A stretch of 64,000 bases of DNA from Siderastrea siderea (lineage: Eukaryota; Cnidaria; Anthozoa; Scleractinia; Rhizangiidae), in NCBI GenBank assembly GCA_964030785.1, contig OZ034970.1, positions 1,236,911 to 1,300,910 of the forward strand. The letters run 5' to 3'. Position numbers and translations under genes: made by a program. Below, one piece after another: positions 14,501 to 26,500 of this stretch (its first letter is position 1; every line of letters begins with the position of its first letter). A model generated the notes under the pieces. The model was given only the letters and a program-made list of their open reading frames with translations, had not been told where the DNA came from and made no database searches.

Positions 14501-17500
14501 TGTCTCACCGCTTTACAGGCAGCACATCGTTGGACTGTAGAAAAAAAGAAATACAGAAAGTGAGTAAAAATAAATCAAATAGTCTTTCGGGTAGAAAATG
14601 ATTTTTTCACAACAACGCGGGGAATGGGAAAACATTGCGAGCTAAACAGAACCGCGATGGTTCGCTTAAAAAATATTTTTAGCCGGCAGCAAAAAAAAAA
14701 CAACACTTACCTCGTGTTAAGCTTTCGCTGTTTTCAAAAAGCCGCTCGCTTTCTTCTCGGAGAAAAATGCGAGTTGTCATCTCGTTTGTCTCACCGCGTT
14801 ACAGTCAGCACATCGTTGGACTGTGGAAAAAAGAAATACAGAGAGTGAGTAAAAATAAATCAAATAGTCTTTCAGGTAGAAAATGATTTTAGCCGGCAGC
14901 GAAACACAACACTTACCTCGTGTTAAGCTTTCGCTGTTTTCAAAACATCCATTCGGCGGCTTTTACAGATAAAAATCTCCCACTTTTTTCGCTGACATCT
15001 TAGCTGTCATCGTTTTGTTTGTAAAGCCGAGGGTTGCTGGGGTAAAGCGATGAATAAATCTGTGAAAAAACTGTCGTAAATCTCCCTGACCTTCCTCCAT
15101 CTTGAAAAAAGTAAGAATTTGGGCGTACGTTTGCTGCTTATATAGCAAACAGTATGACCTTATTTGGTTAGGATTAGTTGTGATTGGTCAGTCCCATTCA
15201 GGCCATGGTCAAGGTCCAAGGCCATGGTCAAGGTCCAAGGCCATGGTCAAATTCCAATCAGAAGCAGAGCGCATGTCTACGCGGGCGGGCAGCGGCGGCG
15301 GCGGGCGCGCGCGGGGAATCGGCGGCGGCGGCGCGCGCTTGGCGCGCGCTGTGGGGGAAACCAAGATTTTTTTTAGTGTGAGTTCGAATCCCGGTCGGGG
15401 TGGAAAAAAATTTTTTTTTGAAAAAGCATGGAAATTTTTTTTTTTTCGGGTCGAAGCGAGTAGGAGACAATGGAATGAAGAGTGTTTCTTGGGGATTTGG
15501 CTGGGAGGTTTTTTTGGGTTAGAAGCGATCGATCGAGTTCGGCTCGGTTTGAAAACAAAAATCCTTTTTTTTAAAAAAACAGATAGTTTATTGGTTTTAC
15601 TTGGATAACATAGGTTTTTTATTCATGTCAAGGGAAAAAGAGAGGTACAATGACATAGGGAATACATAGGGAATACATAGGTAGTACATAGGGACTACAT
15701 AAGGAAAAAGGGATCGCGGGCTCAGATCAGAAAAGAGAGGACAATTACGGGGTGTGATAAATTTGTTTCGGTCAATGACGGCCAGATTATGCAAATCTTT
15801 TTGGATTTGTTCCTTGAGTTCTTTGTGTTGTGTGTTTTTCATGATGGCGGCTGCTTCTTCTTGGATTTTTTCTTTGTAATGTTCGGCAATGTCTTCCAGA
15901 TCATAACCTGCTTGCAGACCTTGTCGCAGCAGTTCTAGTGCTGATAAAGATGGTTTCAAGCTTGCGACTGCAGCCATTGATAAAACAAATGAGTTTCTTG
16001 TTTGGGACAATGGTGGGTGGGTTTCGCGTGATGACCGCAGCTTGATGGTACATCAAACCCCATGCCGATGCGGTTCTGGCATGGTGATGTGCGTCACATC
16101 CAACTGCAAACTGTCGTCGACTTCAAAGTTCTCATTTGAGTTCAACATTTTACTAATCTGATCCAATATGCGTCGTGCACCTGACAAAGGATCGCGCCAA
16201 TCGCCGACAGTTACATTGGCTGAGGTGTGGGCCGATTGAAGTCGGTTGGAAGATAAATAAATTTGAATTCTGTCATGGTCCGGCATATTACGCGTGAGAT
16301 CTTCTATAACGTCAGCCAATCCTTCTTCAAACGCGCGCACAATATTGCCATGTCCTTCTGGAAAACTCTCTGGCGGGTTTTCCACGCGTAAGTGATAGCT
16401 TGTACGTGTGATTCCATAGTTCTTGGCTTGACGTTCTCGGAATTTAACACGTCGAAATTGATAATGGTCGCGTCGTTGCGGTACAGCACCACCTTGCTGT
16501 TCCCATTGCTGCATATACTCATTAAGATCATCGTCTGACTCCGTGTTACTTGCCATGCTAACAAGAAATGATGCGTTGAAAAGATAGAGAGGTGATATAT
16601 AGACTGTTTGATTGACAGCTTCTTTTTTCTTATATATATATATACAGGCACCACTCATCCTTTTTCATCACTTTTTATTTGTTCAATGTATGGAGAGACG
16701 ATTGCGTGCATCGACTCGTGTTTTTGGTAAAAGCAAAGACAAACAAGTCCCTAAAATGGAATCTCCTTTTACTGCCAGTGGCAATATTGATTATTGTTCC
16801 CGTTTTTATCAAGACGTGATAGAATGTCTATGGAAACGATGTTGGATCGTAGCCATTCTCCAATATATTCATCAACACGTCCAGGATCTAGAACCCCCCG
16901 TTCAACCCATGTACAGCGAAGAAGCGCTTCTTCATGGACGACGTGTCCATGACTCGATCAAAACAGGAATACGTCAACTCTCGCTAGAGACCATCCATCG
17001 ATCCTGGCAGCGTTTACTATTACACTATCATTTGGAAATCCCGAGCTGGCAACCCAACGACATTGAATTCGTGGTACAGATGACGAGTCCCGATCTCGTG
17101 ACAGAACAAATTTTGGAGGAGATTGTATCGTTTCGACGCCAATTTAGTTTTTTCACCTATGAACTCTTGGGTTTCACTCATGAAGATGTGGATCATATTT
17201 TTGGCTGGGCGCGTGACACGTTACGAGAACGTGAATGGGCGGGCATCGACATACCCGATGGACCTGAACGTTGACCCCTATTTTTTGTCTCCACCAATCC
17301 TAGCTAAGATCACGTCATCATCGCCTATAAAATAGCGTGTTCTTTTTTCATTCTTTCTCTCTTCAATTCACCATGGCCACCAAGAGACCTTTGCAACAAC
17401 TCGAAGAGATGGTCACTGCTTTACCCCCTGCACCGACGGAGAAAAAGTCCAAAAAAGACAAAAAAATCAAAATCAAAAAGCCACCCCAAGTGGATCCTTC

Positions 17501-20500
17501 TTCACCACCACCAGTACCGTCAACACCTACAACAACCACATTGTCACCACCACCACCAGTACCGCCGCCGCCACCACCACCACTCATCAATATGGATGAC
17601 TTATTCAATGGTGACAATATTCTCAATTTGTTAAATCCGCCTGCTGCTAGTTATGAAGTACAACTACCGCCTATGGAACAAGCTTGTCAATCCGTTGTCT
17701 GTCCTATGCATGAAACAGACCTAATTTGCTTTCAAGCCCAAACCACAGGAGACACTTACATGAAATGCCAAGAAAAGAAATGTGGCCTCTTTTGTCATCA
17801 AGATCAAATCGCCACTTATCTCAAGATCATTAATGAAAAACTCCATCCTGATTATCTCAAAAGAACCCTGGTGTGTGACTGTGAAGAACCCGTGCTCCTA
17901 CGAATCAGCCGATCCCAAGCCAATCCCAACCGCCCTTATTTCACATGCAAAGAAACACCCGAGGATCGATGTCCTTTCTTTCAATGGGCCGACAAACCCT
18001 TGAAACCCAAGAACCGAAAAAAACAAAGACAAGACACGACCAAGTAAAGACACACGAACTGTTTTTAATGAACAATGATTATGATACATGATAAAAACAA
18101 ATGAAAAAGCAGGTCCGGAAAAAAGAGCATGATCGACCGGGGCGCCGGTAAAATGAAATACACGCGCTCTTTTGAGTTTTTTGACTTGTGAAATCTATAA
18201 AAGGCTGATGTTGTAAGAATAAAATTTTTATTAGTGTAACCATGGAGTCTGTGTGGTTGTGTTATGCGTGGGAGGGTTTGTTGTCCCTGGTGCAATGGCA
18301 ATGCCATCAAGCCCTTTGCCAAGTGTTATATGACTACCAACCAGGTGAAAAAGTACCCATTCCCCCATGTCCCGAGGACACGCCTCCTCTTCAAGTCTTT
18401 GAAGAAACCCATGTGGACCTCAACTTGTATCGATGGGTAGTGTTTGTGTTATGGTTAAAAGCCCACCCCAAAGCGTGGCAATGGTATCGAATCATTCAAA
18501 AGGCGCATCCCAACACCATCCCTCCCATACCGACCTTGTTGGATGAGTATCAGAAAGTATGGCGCCTCGAAAGACCAAACGAACCAAACTCGATGTCTCG
18601 CAATCATGGTTGACCCGTTACCACGATCCTAGAGCCCCCGGCAGTTTAGGAGGCGTGCAACGGTTTGCCAAGGCCCATCACCTCCCCTTGAAAAAAGCCC
18701 AACGCGTCTTGGAACGGGATTTGGCCTACACGTTGCATAAACCTCGACGTCGTCAATTTACCACCCTGCCGACCGTGGCCCTAAGTATCGACCATCAATG
18801 GGTTGCAGATTTGGTGGAAGTGCAACCCTTGGCCAAGTATAATCGGGGTATACGATACTTGTTGACCGTCGTGGATGTGTTGTCCAAGTATGCGTGGGTA
18901 CAACCGTTGAAAGACAAAACCGGGGTGGCGTTGGTTCATGCCTTTGACAAGATATTGCGTACGAAGAGGAAACCCGTCCAATTGCAAACGGATCGAGGGA
19001 AGGAATTTTACAATCGCACGTTTCAACGTTGGCTCGAGGAGCAAGGAATCCATCATTTTTCTACCCAAGGGGATGCGAAAGCCAGTATAGTGGAACGATT
19101 TAACCGCACCTTGAAAGAACGTTTGTACCGCTATTTCACCGCCGCCAACACGTTGAAATTTGACAATGTGTTACCCGAGTTGGTCCAAGGCTACAATGCC
19201 ACACGTCATCGAAGTATTGGCATGGCCCCTCAAGACGTGACGTGGGAAAACGATGCAGCCGTGTGGAAACGCCTGTACGAGAAACGATTGAAAGGTCAGA
19301 AAAAACCTAAATTCAAAGTAGGGGATCGTGTACGTCTCAATAAGATTCATCGTACGTTTGAAAAAGGGTATTTACCCGGTTGGACCGAAGAAGTGTTTGT
19401 CGTGCATCGTGTGGTCCCTGGCCCTGTGCCCACGTATAAGATTCACGAATGGGATGATACCCCCGTCCAAGGTACGTTTTATGAAGAGGATTTACAAAAA
19501 GTGCACGTGTCCGATGTGTTTCGGATCGAAAAGGTACTTAAGCGACAAAAAGATCGCCTGTTGGTCAAGTGGAAAGGGTGGCCGGACAAGTACAATAGTT
19601 GGATAGCAAGCCAAGACGTGACGTCTCTCCAACCACCCAAGAGGAAAAGCCCACCCAAAGAGACAAGTCCCCCCAAAAGACGACGACGACGACGTGACTA
19701 AACAATGACGTTCGTCCCCAACTCTTCGTTTTACGTGACGTTGATGAGTCATGCGAGTACCAAAGAGTTTCCTGGGAACAAGAGTTATCATTTTCGAAAC
19801 CGGTTGCCTAAACCCATCCGATTTGTGGGACGAGGATGGATGGTGGGTATGGTGAGTTTATCCTTACCCATCATTCCAGTGATAGCGGAAGAAGGAGGCG
19901 TGGGCGATTCCCATCCTCTGTTGTATGTACGATGGCACGAACGGGTGTATACCAAAGACGATCAAGGGAACGATCGGTGGTACCATGAACGTCGCGAACT
20001 CACCGTCTACGGTCGAGATATGAGAAAGGAGATGGCCTCGTCGACGGGATCGCACTTTTTTCATCAACTGGTGTACCGTTACGAGCAAAGCCGTGCGAAA
20101 CAAACCGCCCCCAAAAATAAATGGGCGGAGGACAATGGCATCAAATTGTATCCGACCTTTGAATGGACCTCCGAAGGGGATTTGTTGTTGAATACCACCA
20201 ATGTGGATTACAAACGACAAGTAGCGCACGTGTCATGGGGCAGAACCTTGGCCCTGAGAATGGGATGGATTGAACAAGTGTCCCCCGGCCAGTATCGATT
20301 GGGCCCGAATCTCTTGCAAGAATTTCAAGGCATTTCCACCATTCCTACCCCGACGGATGTCCGCGATGCTGCCAACAAGCCCCTCTTTTGGAAAGTGGAG
20401 GGGGATTATCTGAAATTGAGTCTATCGTGCCCTTGGCGGTTTGTGAATTTGAACAAGACCTTTCGTCCTTCGTTGGAATTTCCCTCCACGCGTCCTTTGC

Positions 20501-23500
20501 ACGTGTATTGTGATGTAGGGACCAGCAGCATGGTAGGGGGTCGCATCACGGATCTCTTACGAGAAATCAAGTACCAGCCTCAAAACACCACCCACTTTGA
20601 ACCTCGACATATTCAATATGTCCCAGTACGCAACGAAGTGGTGGAAATCGTAGAAACCCAGATGGCCGAAACCAATGGGGATCTGGTGAAATTTGGTGAA
20701 GGGCATGCCCTCCTGACCCTCCACTTTAAAAGGGAAGTCGTGGTGTGAAGAACAAAGACAAAATGTCGTTCTACGTGACTTTACCTAGTCATGCCAACCG
20801 ACGTGAATTTCCCAACAACCAAGCCAATTCCTTCAAGATTCGTTTACCTCAACCGTTACAGCTCACGGGAGGTGGATGGCAAGTGGGGTTAAGTGCAATA
20901 TCCTTACCGGATGCTCGCGTCAATTTGTATGAGTTGGTGAAGAAAAATGGGTACGTCATGGGGGTGTCCTGGGGCCAAACCTATCCCAAACCGAATGGAA
21001 AAGACGGGGAAATGACCTCGCGAGTAGACACCGCGCGAAGCATCATCAATGACGTGAAAGATTTGGATTGGGTGGTGGATGGCGTGAGTTTCATGAAAGC
21101 CACCATTGCTCACTTGGAACAACAACGTATGCAAATGGCCGTTCAAGGTGGTCGGTTTACCAATGATCAAGGCAAACACACCTACGTTAAGTTTCGTTGG
21201 GAAGGCGAGGATCTGCTCATCGACAACACGAATATCTGCCATTGCGGCACCGACACGCCAGCCCTGACCATCTACACCAAGTTAGCGCTCAAGATGGGAT
21301 GGTTACGTAAAATTGACAGTGGGTTGATTTTGGGACCCAACTTACAACAAGAATTCATGGGGGATCAAATCCCCAACATGACAAAACCCGCTGACAATGA
21401 TTGGAACGATGTCACCGACGGTCAGGGGAACGCCGTCTTTTGGACGGTGCGTTCTATTTTACCGGATTATTTACAATTGAGTATGAGTTGTGGGTGGCGT
21501 TTCACCAACTTGAATGTAGCATTTCGGGCGGTGGTGGGTGAACCCACACGATCGTTGCACGTGTACTCCGACGTGGCAGGCAGCACTGTGGTGGGCAATC
21601 GCGTGACTGATTTGTTGCGTGAAATCCAGTACAAGCGACAAGGACGTGGCACCCTGTACTTTGAACCGTTGCACATTCAATACATGTCTCTTCGTAACGA
21701 GGTGGTGGAAATGATTCACGTTCAAGTGGCTGAAACGATTGGTAGAGGAGGAGACTTGGTCAAGTTTGGTGAAGGTCATACCATTGTCACGTTACACTTC
21801 AAAAAGACATAAAAAGGGGGTGGCCAACGGAGTGTCCCAATCACAAGATGCCCAAGACAAGAGTGCGTCGAACGAGACGAAGGAGAAGAAGGCAACGAGG
21901 GGGTTTATTCCCACTGGCCGCCCTTATTCCAGCCTTGATCGCTGGAGGGAAAGCCGTGGCGTTGGGTGCCGCGGGTGGTGCCGCGAGTTACGGGGCTAAA
22001 AAAGGGTTGGAAGCCGCTTTTCGGAAAAGAAGACGATGATGACGGTATAAAAAGGGGGTCACGTGAAGCACAGACAAAACGTTTATCCCTGGTGAAGAAG
22101 ACACCATGCGTGGGGGAAGTTTGACACGATTTCGAACCGATGAGTGGTATGATCAACAAGGCAAAGGATTGATGACGGATCTGATGCGTGGGGGGTTGCA
22201 AGGTCTTATAAGGACGCGAAATCCTTTAAAACTGCCTAGTAATATCAAGAGAGGATTGGAAACGGGTTTGACACGAGGTATCAAACGCAAAGCCGAAGAC
22301 GTCATTAAAAAAGAAATCACCAAACAAGCCAAGAAAGCCTTGAGTCATAAGAGCGTGAAAGACGCCGTGCGTGTGGCCAGTGCTTTGTTTCCCAAACAAA
22401 CCAAACGTGCACGTGATATTTTTGGAGTGTGAACATGGATCCCGTGCCTTCACGACCTCGACGGATTCGTAGTGATCGAGGGTTGTCTCAATGGGGTGGA
22501 CTGTATCCATTTTGGAAACTCATGCGACGACAACGTGGTGGATGGTTAAGTCCCGAGGTGATGAGAGTCCCCGGGTTTGATTTGAGACAACGTTTAGCAC
22601 GACGACGACACTATAAAAACCCCTCACGACGACGACGGGGTACCACTCGACGCCGACGACGTTAAACATGCCTGACGTGAGTACGCAAACCGCCCCGGCT
22701 CACGAGCGTTCCGAAGGGACTGTCAACCCTGCATTACGGATTTTCAAGGTGCCACCGACCGACATTAGCATCAATGCCTATCGCATGGTCACCATCCAAC
22801 CCACCACCACGGGTATCAATCCCATGGAATTCATCATTCCGGGGTTGGACGATTTTGTGGATTTGGGACGCAGTTACTTTACCATGGAATTGAGATTGCA
22901 AAAGAGTACGAACGATGACTTGGACGCCGCTCAAAAATTGTGGCCCGTCAACAATTTGGCCCATTCCATCATCAAACAAATTGACTTGAATTTGAATGGC
23001 ACGTTGATCAGTCCACAATCCGACACCTATCATTACAAAGCCTACCTGGAAACCTTGCTGAATTATGATCGAGAAGATGGCAAGACTGTGTTAGGACCCC
23101 AAGGCTGGTACAATCAAGTGGATTTCCCACCCCAATGGACTGCCACCAACACAGACAAAGCAGGAAACCATCAACATTGGCAAGATCTGAGTGCTAATCA
23201 TAAAGCAGCCTTCAATACCTCTGTGGACGAAGTGGAGAAGTATGCTGGAGGTCTTACCCACAGTCTGGTGTTTACCCCGCACTTAGAAGTGTTTCACACT
23301 GGCAAACTGTTGGTGCCTGGCATCGAAATCAAGATGAAATTTCATTTCAATGGCCCCAGCCTGTTTTTCAATGGAGTGGGTCTAGCTGGCCGATTGATGG
23401 AAGGGGATGTGAAACTACGGTTTCATCTCTGCCAACTGCGTTTGAATGACGCCATCTACCAGAGTTTATCTGAAAAAAGACACAATGAAGGAGAAGTGGC

Positions 23501-26500
23501 GGCTTACCCGACCGTCCGCAGTGAAATCCGGACCTTCAGCATGCAAGGCAACCTGGTCCGCTTTGATATCCCGAACCTGTTTCAAAACAGAATACCTGAC
23601 CGATTGATTGTGGGGTTACTGGACAGCCGTGCCTTCAATGGAGATGTGACCCGAGATCCTTTCTGTTTCCAGAAATTTGGTCTGACGTCCATTAAACAGA
23701 TTGTCAAAGGAGAAGAATACCCTTATGAAACCCTCCAGTTAGTGCACAACAATGGCACCCGAGATAATCTAGGCTACTTCCGTTTTCTGCAAGCCAGTGG
23801 TGCTTGGTGTAAAAAGAAAGGCAACATGGTAGAACTGCTGGATTGGGGCCATCAGAAAAATTGTACCTTGTACATGTTTGACAATGTGGCCAATGGATGT
23901 GCCGACAGTCAAACCCTCAACCCCAAGCAAACAGGCGATTTACAACTGGTCTTGGAATTTGGAGCCGCCCCCGGTGTCAATATAACCGTGCTCGTGTATG
24001 GAGAATTTGAGAACTTGCTGGAGATTGACAGGAACGGAGCCGTGTTGTATAACATTTACCAGCACTGATGGAACATGTGGCCTTGAATAATGTGCAATTG
24101 GATTATTTAGCCCGAGACGACCCGCAATTGAAACCGGTCTTTTACGGGACAGTGGCCTGTGATCGTTTACCCAAGAGGCCTGTCAAGACTGCCCCTCAAG
24201 GGTACATTGTGAATACCGACCCACACGATCAACCGGGACAACATTGGTTAGCGGTGTGGACGGATGGAAAGGTGTGTGAAGTCCTGGACAGTTATGCTTT
24301 GCCCATGGACACGTACGTGCAAGCTACCCCGTTACGAGATTGGATTGTCAACCATTGGAAGTATGTGGTGACCAATGGCAAGTCCCTCCAAGCCATTTCA
24401 AGCAAGAGTTGTGGTGATTACGCCTTGTTGTACTTGAAAGCCAAAGCCCGTGGACGGACCTTGCAAGACTTTTTAAATGAGTTTTCGGATTATGATTATG
24501 TCAGGAATGACCATCAAGCGGGTCAACGCCTTCAACAATTGATTGTAGGTCAAGAAGCCAGATGGTATCAACTTTGTTGTCATCCGTATCATCAATGTAA
24601 TGCTTAAATAAAAAAGTTCGTTGGAAAAACGGTGTCGGAGTCGTAGCTCAGTTGGTAGAGCCTTTGGACTTGATCCAAGATAGCGATTGGGTCGTGGGTT
24701 CGAGTCCCACCCATTCCAATAAAAAGGTGCCTTTTTTTTTAACTGGGTAGTATCATCATGCAAACAGGGAAACCGTTTCGTTTTCATACCCCCTCCTCTA
24801 TCTTGGTGGTGGGACCTTCGGGATGTGGTAAAACCGTCTTTACGGAAAAACTCTTGGTAGACAACCCAGAGTTGTTTGAAACCCCACCGACCGAACGACA
24901 TTATTGTTATGGGGCCTGGCAAGATCGATTTCGAAGCATGCAAAATCAAGGGATCGTGTTTCACGAAGGCATTCCCGATCATGAGGCGTTGGTCCAATGG
25001 TTTCCTGAAGGACATGGGGTCCTGGTCTTGGATGATTTAATGGATGAAGGATCGGGTGACAAACGCGTGCTGGATTTATTCACCAAACATTCGCATCATC
25101 AAGGGGTGACCGTCCTATACTTGTGCCAAGACATGTTTCCCGTGGGTCGCTATGCGAAAAGTATTTCCCGCAATGCCCATTACATTGTAGCGTTCAAGAA
25201 CCCCCGAGATCAATTAGGGGTACGCAATGTCATGCTTCAATCGTTTCCTACCACTTGGAAAGACACGTTGGAGACATTTCATCAGGCCACCACACGACCG
25301 TATGGGTATTTGGTCTTGGATTTACACCCCGCCTCCTCCGATCAACAACGTGTGTTGAGTCACCTGTTAAAAGACGAAGGATGGACTCGCACCTATCAAA
25401 AACGACTATAAAGGCACCATTTGAACAGGAAAAAAGAGAGCGACCATGGCCGATGATGACCGTCAACCTCCGCAATCGTACGATACCGTGGCCCCTGCGG
25501 GGGTTGGGGCGTCCACCAGCAATCAAATGTCCATAAGCGCCTTCCAAGATTTGTATTTGTCGGGAGACCAAGGCCTTCTCGACGTCCTGCCTCCAATCCA
25601 GCCACCCCTCGAGGATCTTGGAGTCCTGGCAGACAGCCTCGCACCTTGCGTCAAGCAGATTTACAACGACGTTTACGGATGCTGTTACAAGATCAATTAG
25701 CCCAAGGACGTGAAATGTCACCATGACCAATAGCATTGTGACCAGTTATAAACAGGGAGGAGCACCCAGCGTACAAACGTCTTCGTCCCGTGTTTCGCCG
25801 TGAGGATGAAAACCGTTGTGTCGTTATTGAATGGATCGAAACAGCATGGCCTTCAATTCCCCCCGGACCTGTTACAACGCATGGATTCCTTGTATGCTTT
25901 TTATCATCAACAATGGTGGTGTTATCGAAAAATGTTGAATCATTACAAGTGGATGAATGCCTTGTTCAATGGCATGGCCTTACTCCTGATGGCTGCAGGC
26001 ATGATTGCTGGACCGCTTTTGGAAAACAGTACGTTGGTAGCCTGTTTGGCAGCGGTGGGCACCGTGGTCAAAGGATGGAATGATTTTAAACAATACCGAT
26101 TTAAAGTGACCATGAGTCGATTTGCATTTACCACGTATGCCAAAGCCTTGACGGAATTGAAAACCCATGTGCGGGGTGTTCCCTTGGAGGATCTGGAACG
26201 ATTTTTAATCAAGATGCAAACCTTAGATGATACCATTGTGGATTTCACCCCTCCGTTACCCAAACGATGTGTGCAAGATTACCATCGTCGTTTTGTGTAC
26301 CAACCCGTGGAAGCGCCATGTTACGTGGATGGATGTGCTCGTCCCTTCATGTCGAAAAGCTATTGGACGGAAAAGGATAAAAAGCCGCCCCCCTCCAGTC
26401 CCACACTCCTACAACCATGGCCGTCCGACGAAGACGACGCAGAAAAAGGAAACAACGAGGAGGGGCATTAATGCGTCGCAAACCCCGTTTGGTGGATAAA

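Larger units (their letters stand above)
12841..16070. repeat. Left terminal inverted repeat, 3,230 bp
   Basis: Mirror of 30608-33837: paired positions sum to 46678 throughout, and every mirrored ORF has the same translation and length. Identity stops at 16070/30608 (CATGCCGATG then divergent). It holds a GC-rich block, tandem 280-bp modules, iterated motifs and an outward-facing transcription unit. Confidence 0.95.

Noticed and set aside
15376..15404. B-box-like GAGTTCGAATCCCGG in the TIR as a possible tRNA
   Set aside because: Only the B-box core matches; no T-stem pairing, D arm or acceptor stem.
15102..15608. 168-codon ORF in the TIR (and mirror 31070-31576)
   Set aside because: Arg/Gly/Ala and Phe runs come from the GC-rich block and poly-T tracts; no motif, and it opposes the likely TIR transcript.
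16612..16689. Extended N terminus of the 16690 ORF
   Set aside because: It is encoded by the TATA-rich promoter stretch; the ATG at 16690 gives a normal start.
17363..17626. Gly-rich minus-strand ORF
   Set aside because: Antisense of the proline-rich stretch of the GRF protein.
24473..25015. 180-codon minus-strand ORF containing WDSNPRP
   Set aside because: It is antisense to the tRNA-like gene and ATPase; this peptide pattern is the usual translation of a tRNA's complementary strand.
25248..25736. 162-codon minus-strand ORF across 25446-25700
   Set aside because: Antisense to better supported plus-strand genes with Kozak starts and TATA boxes; no family signal.
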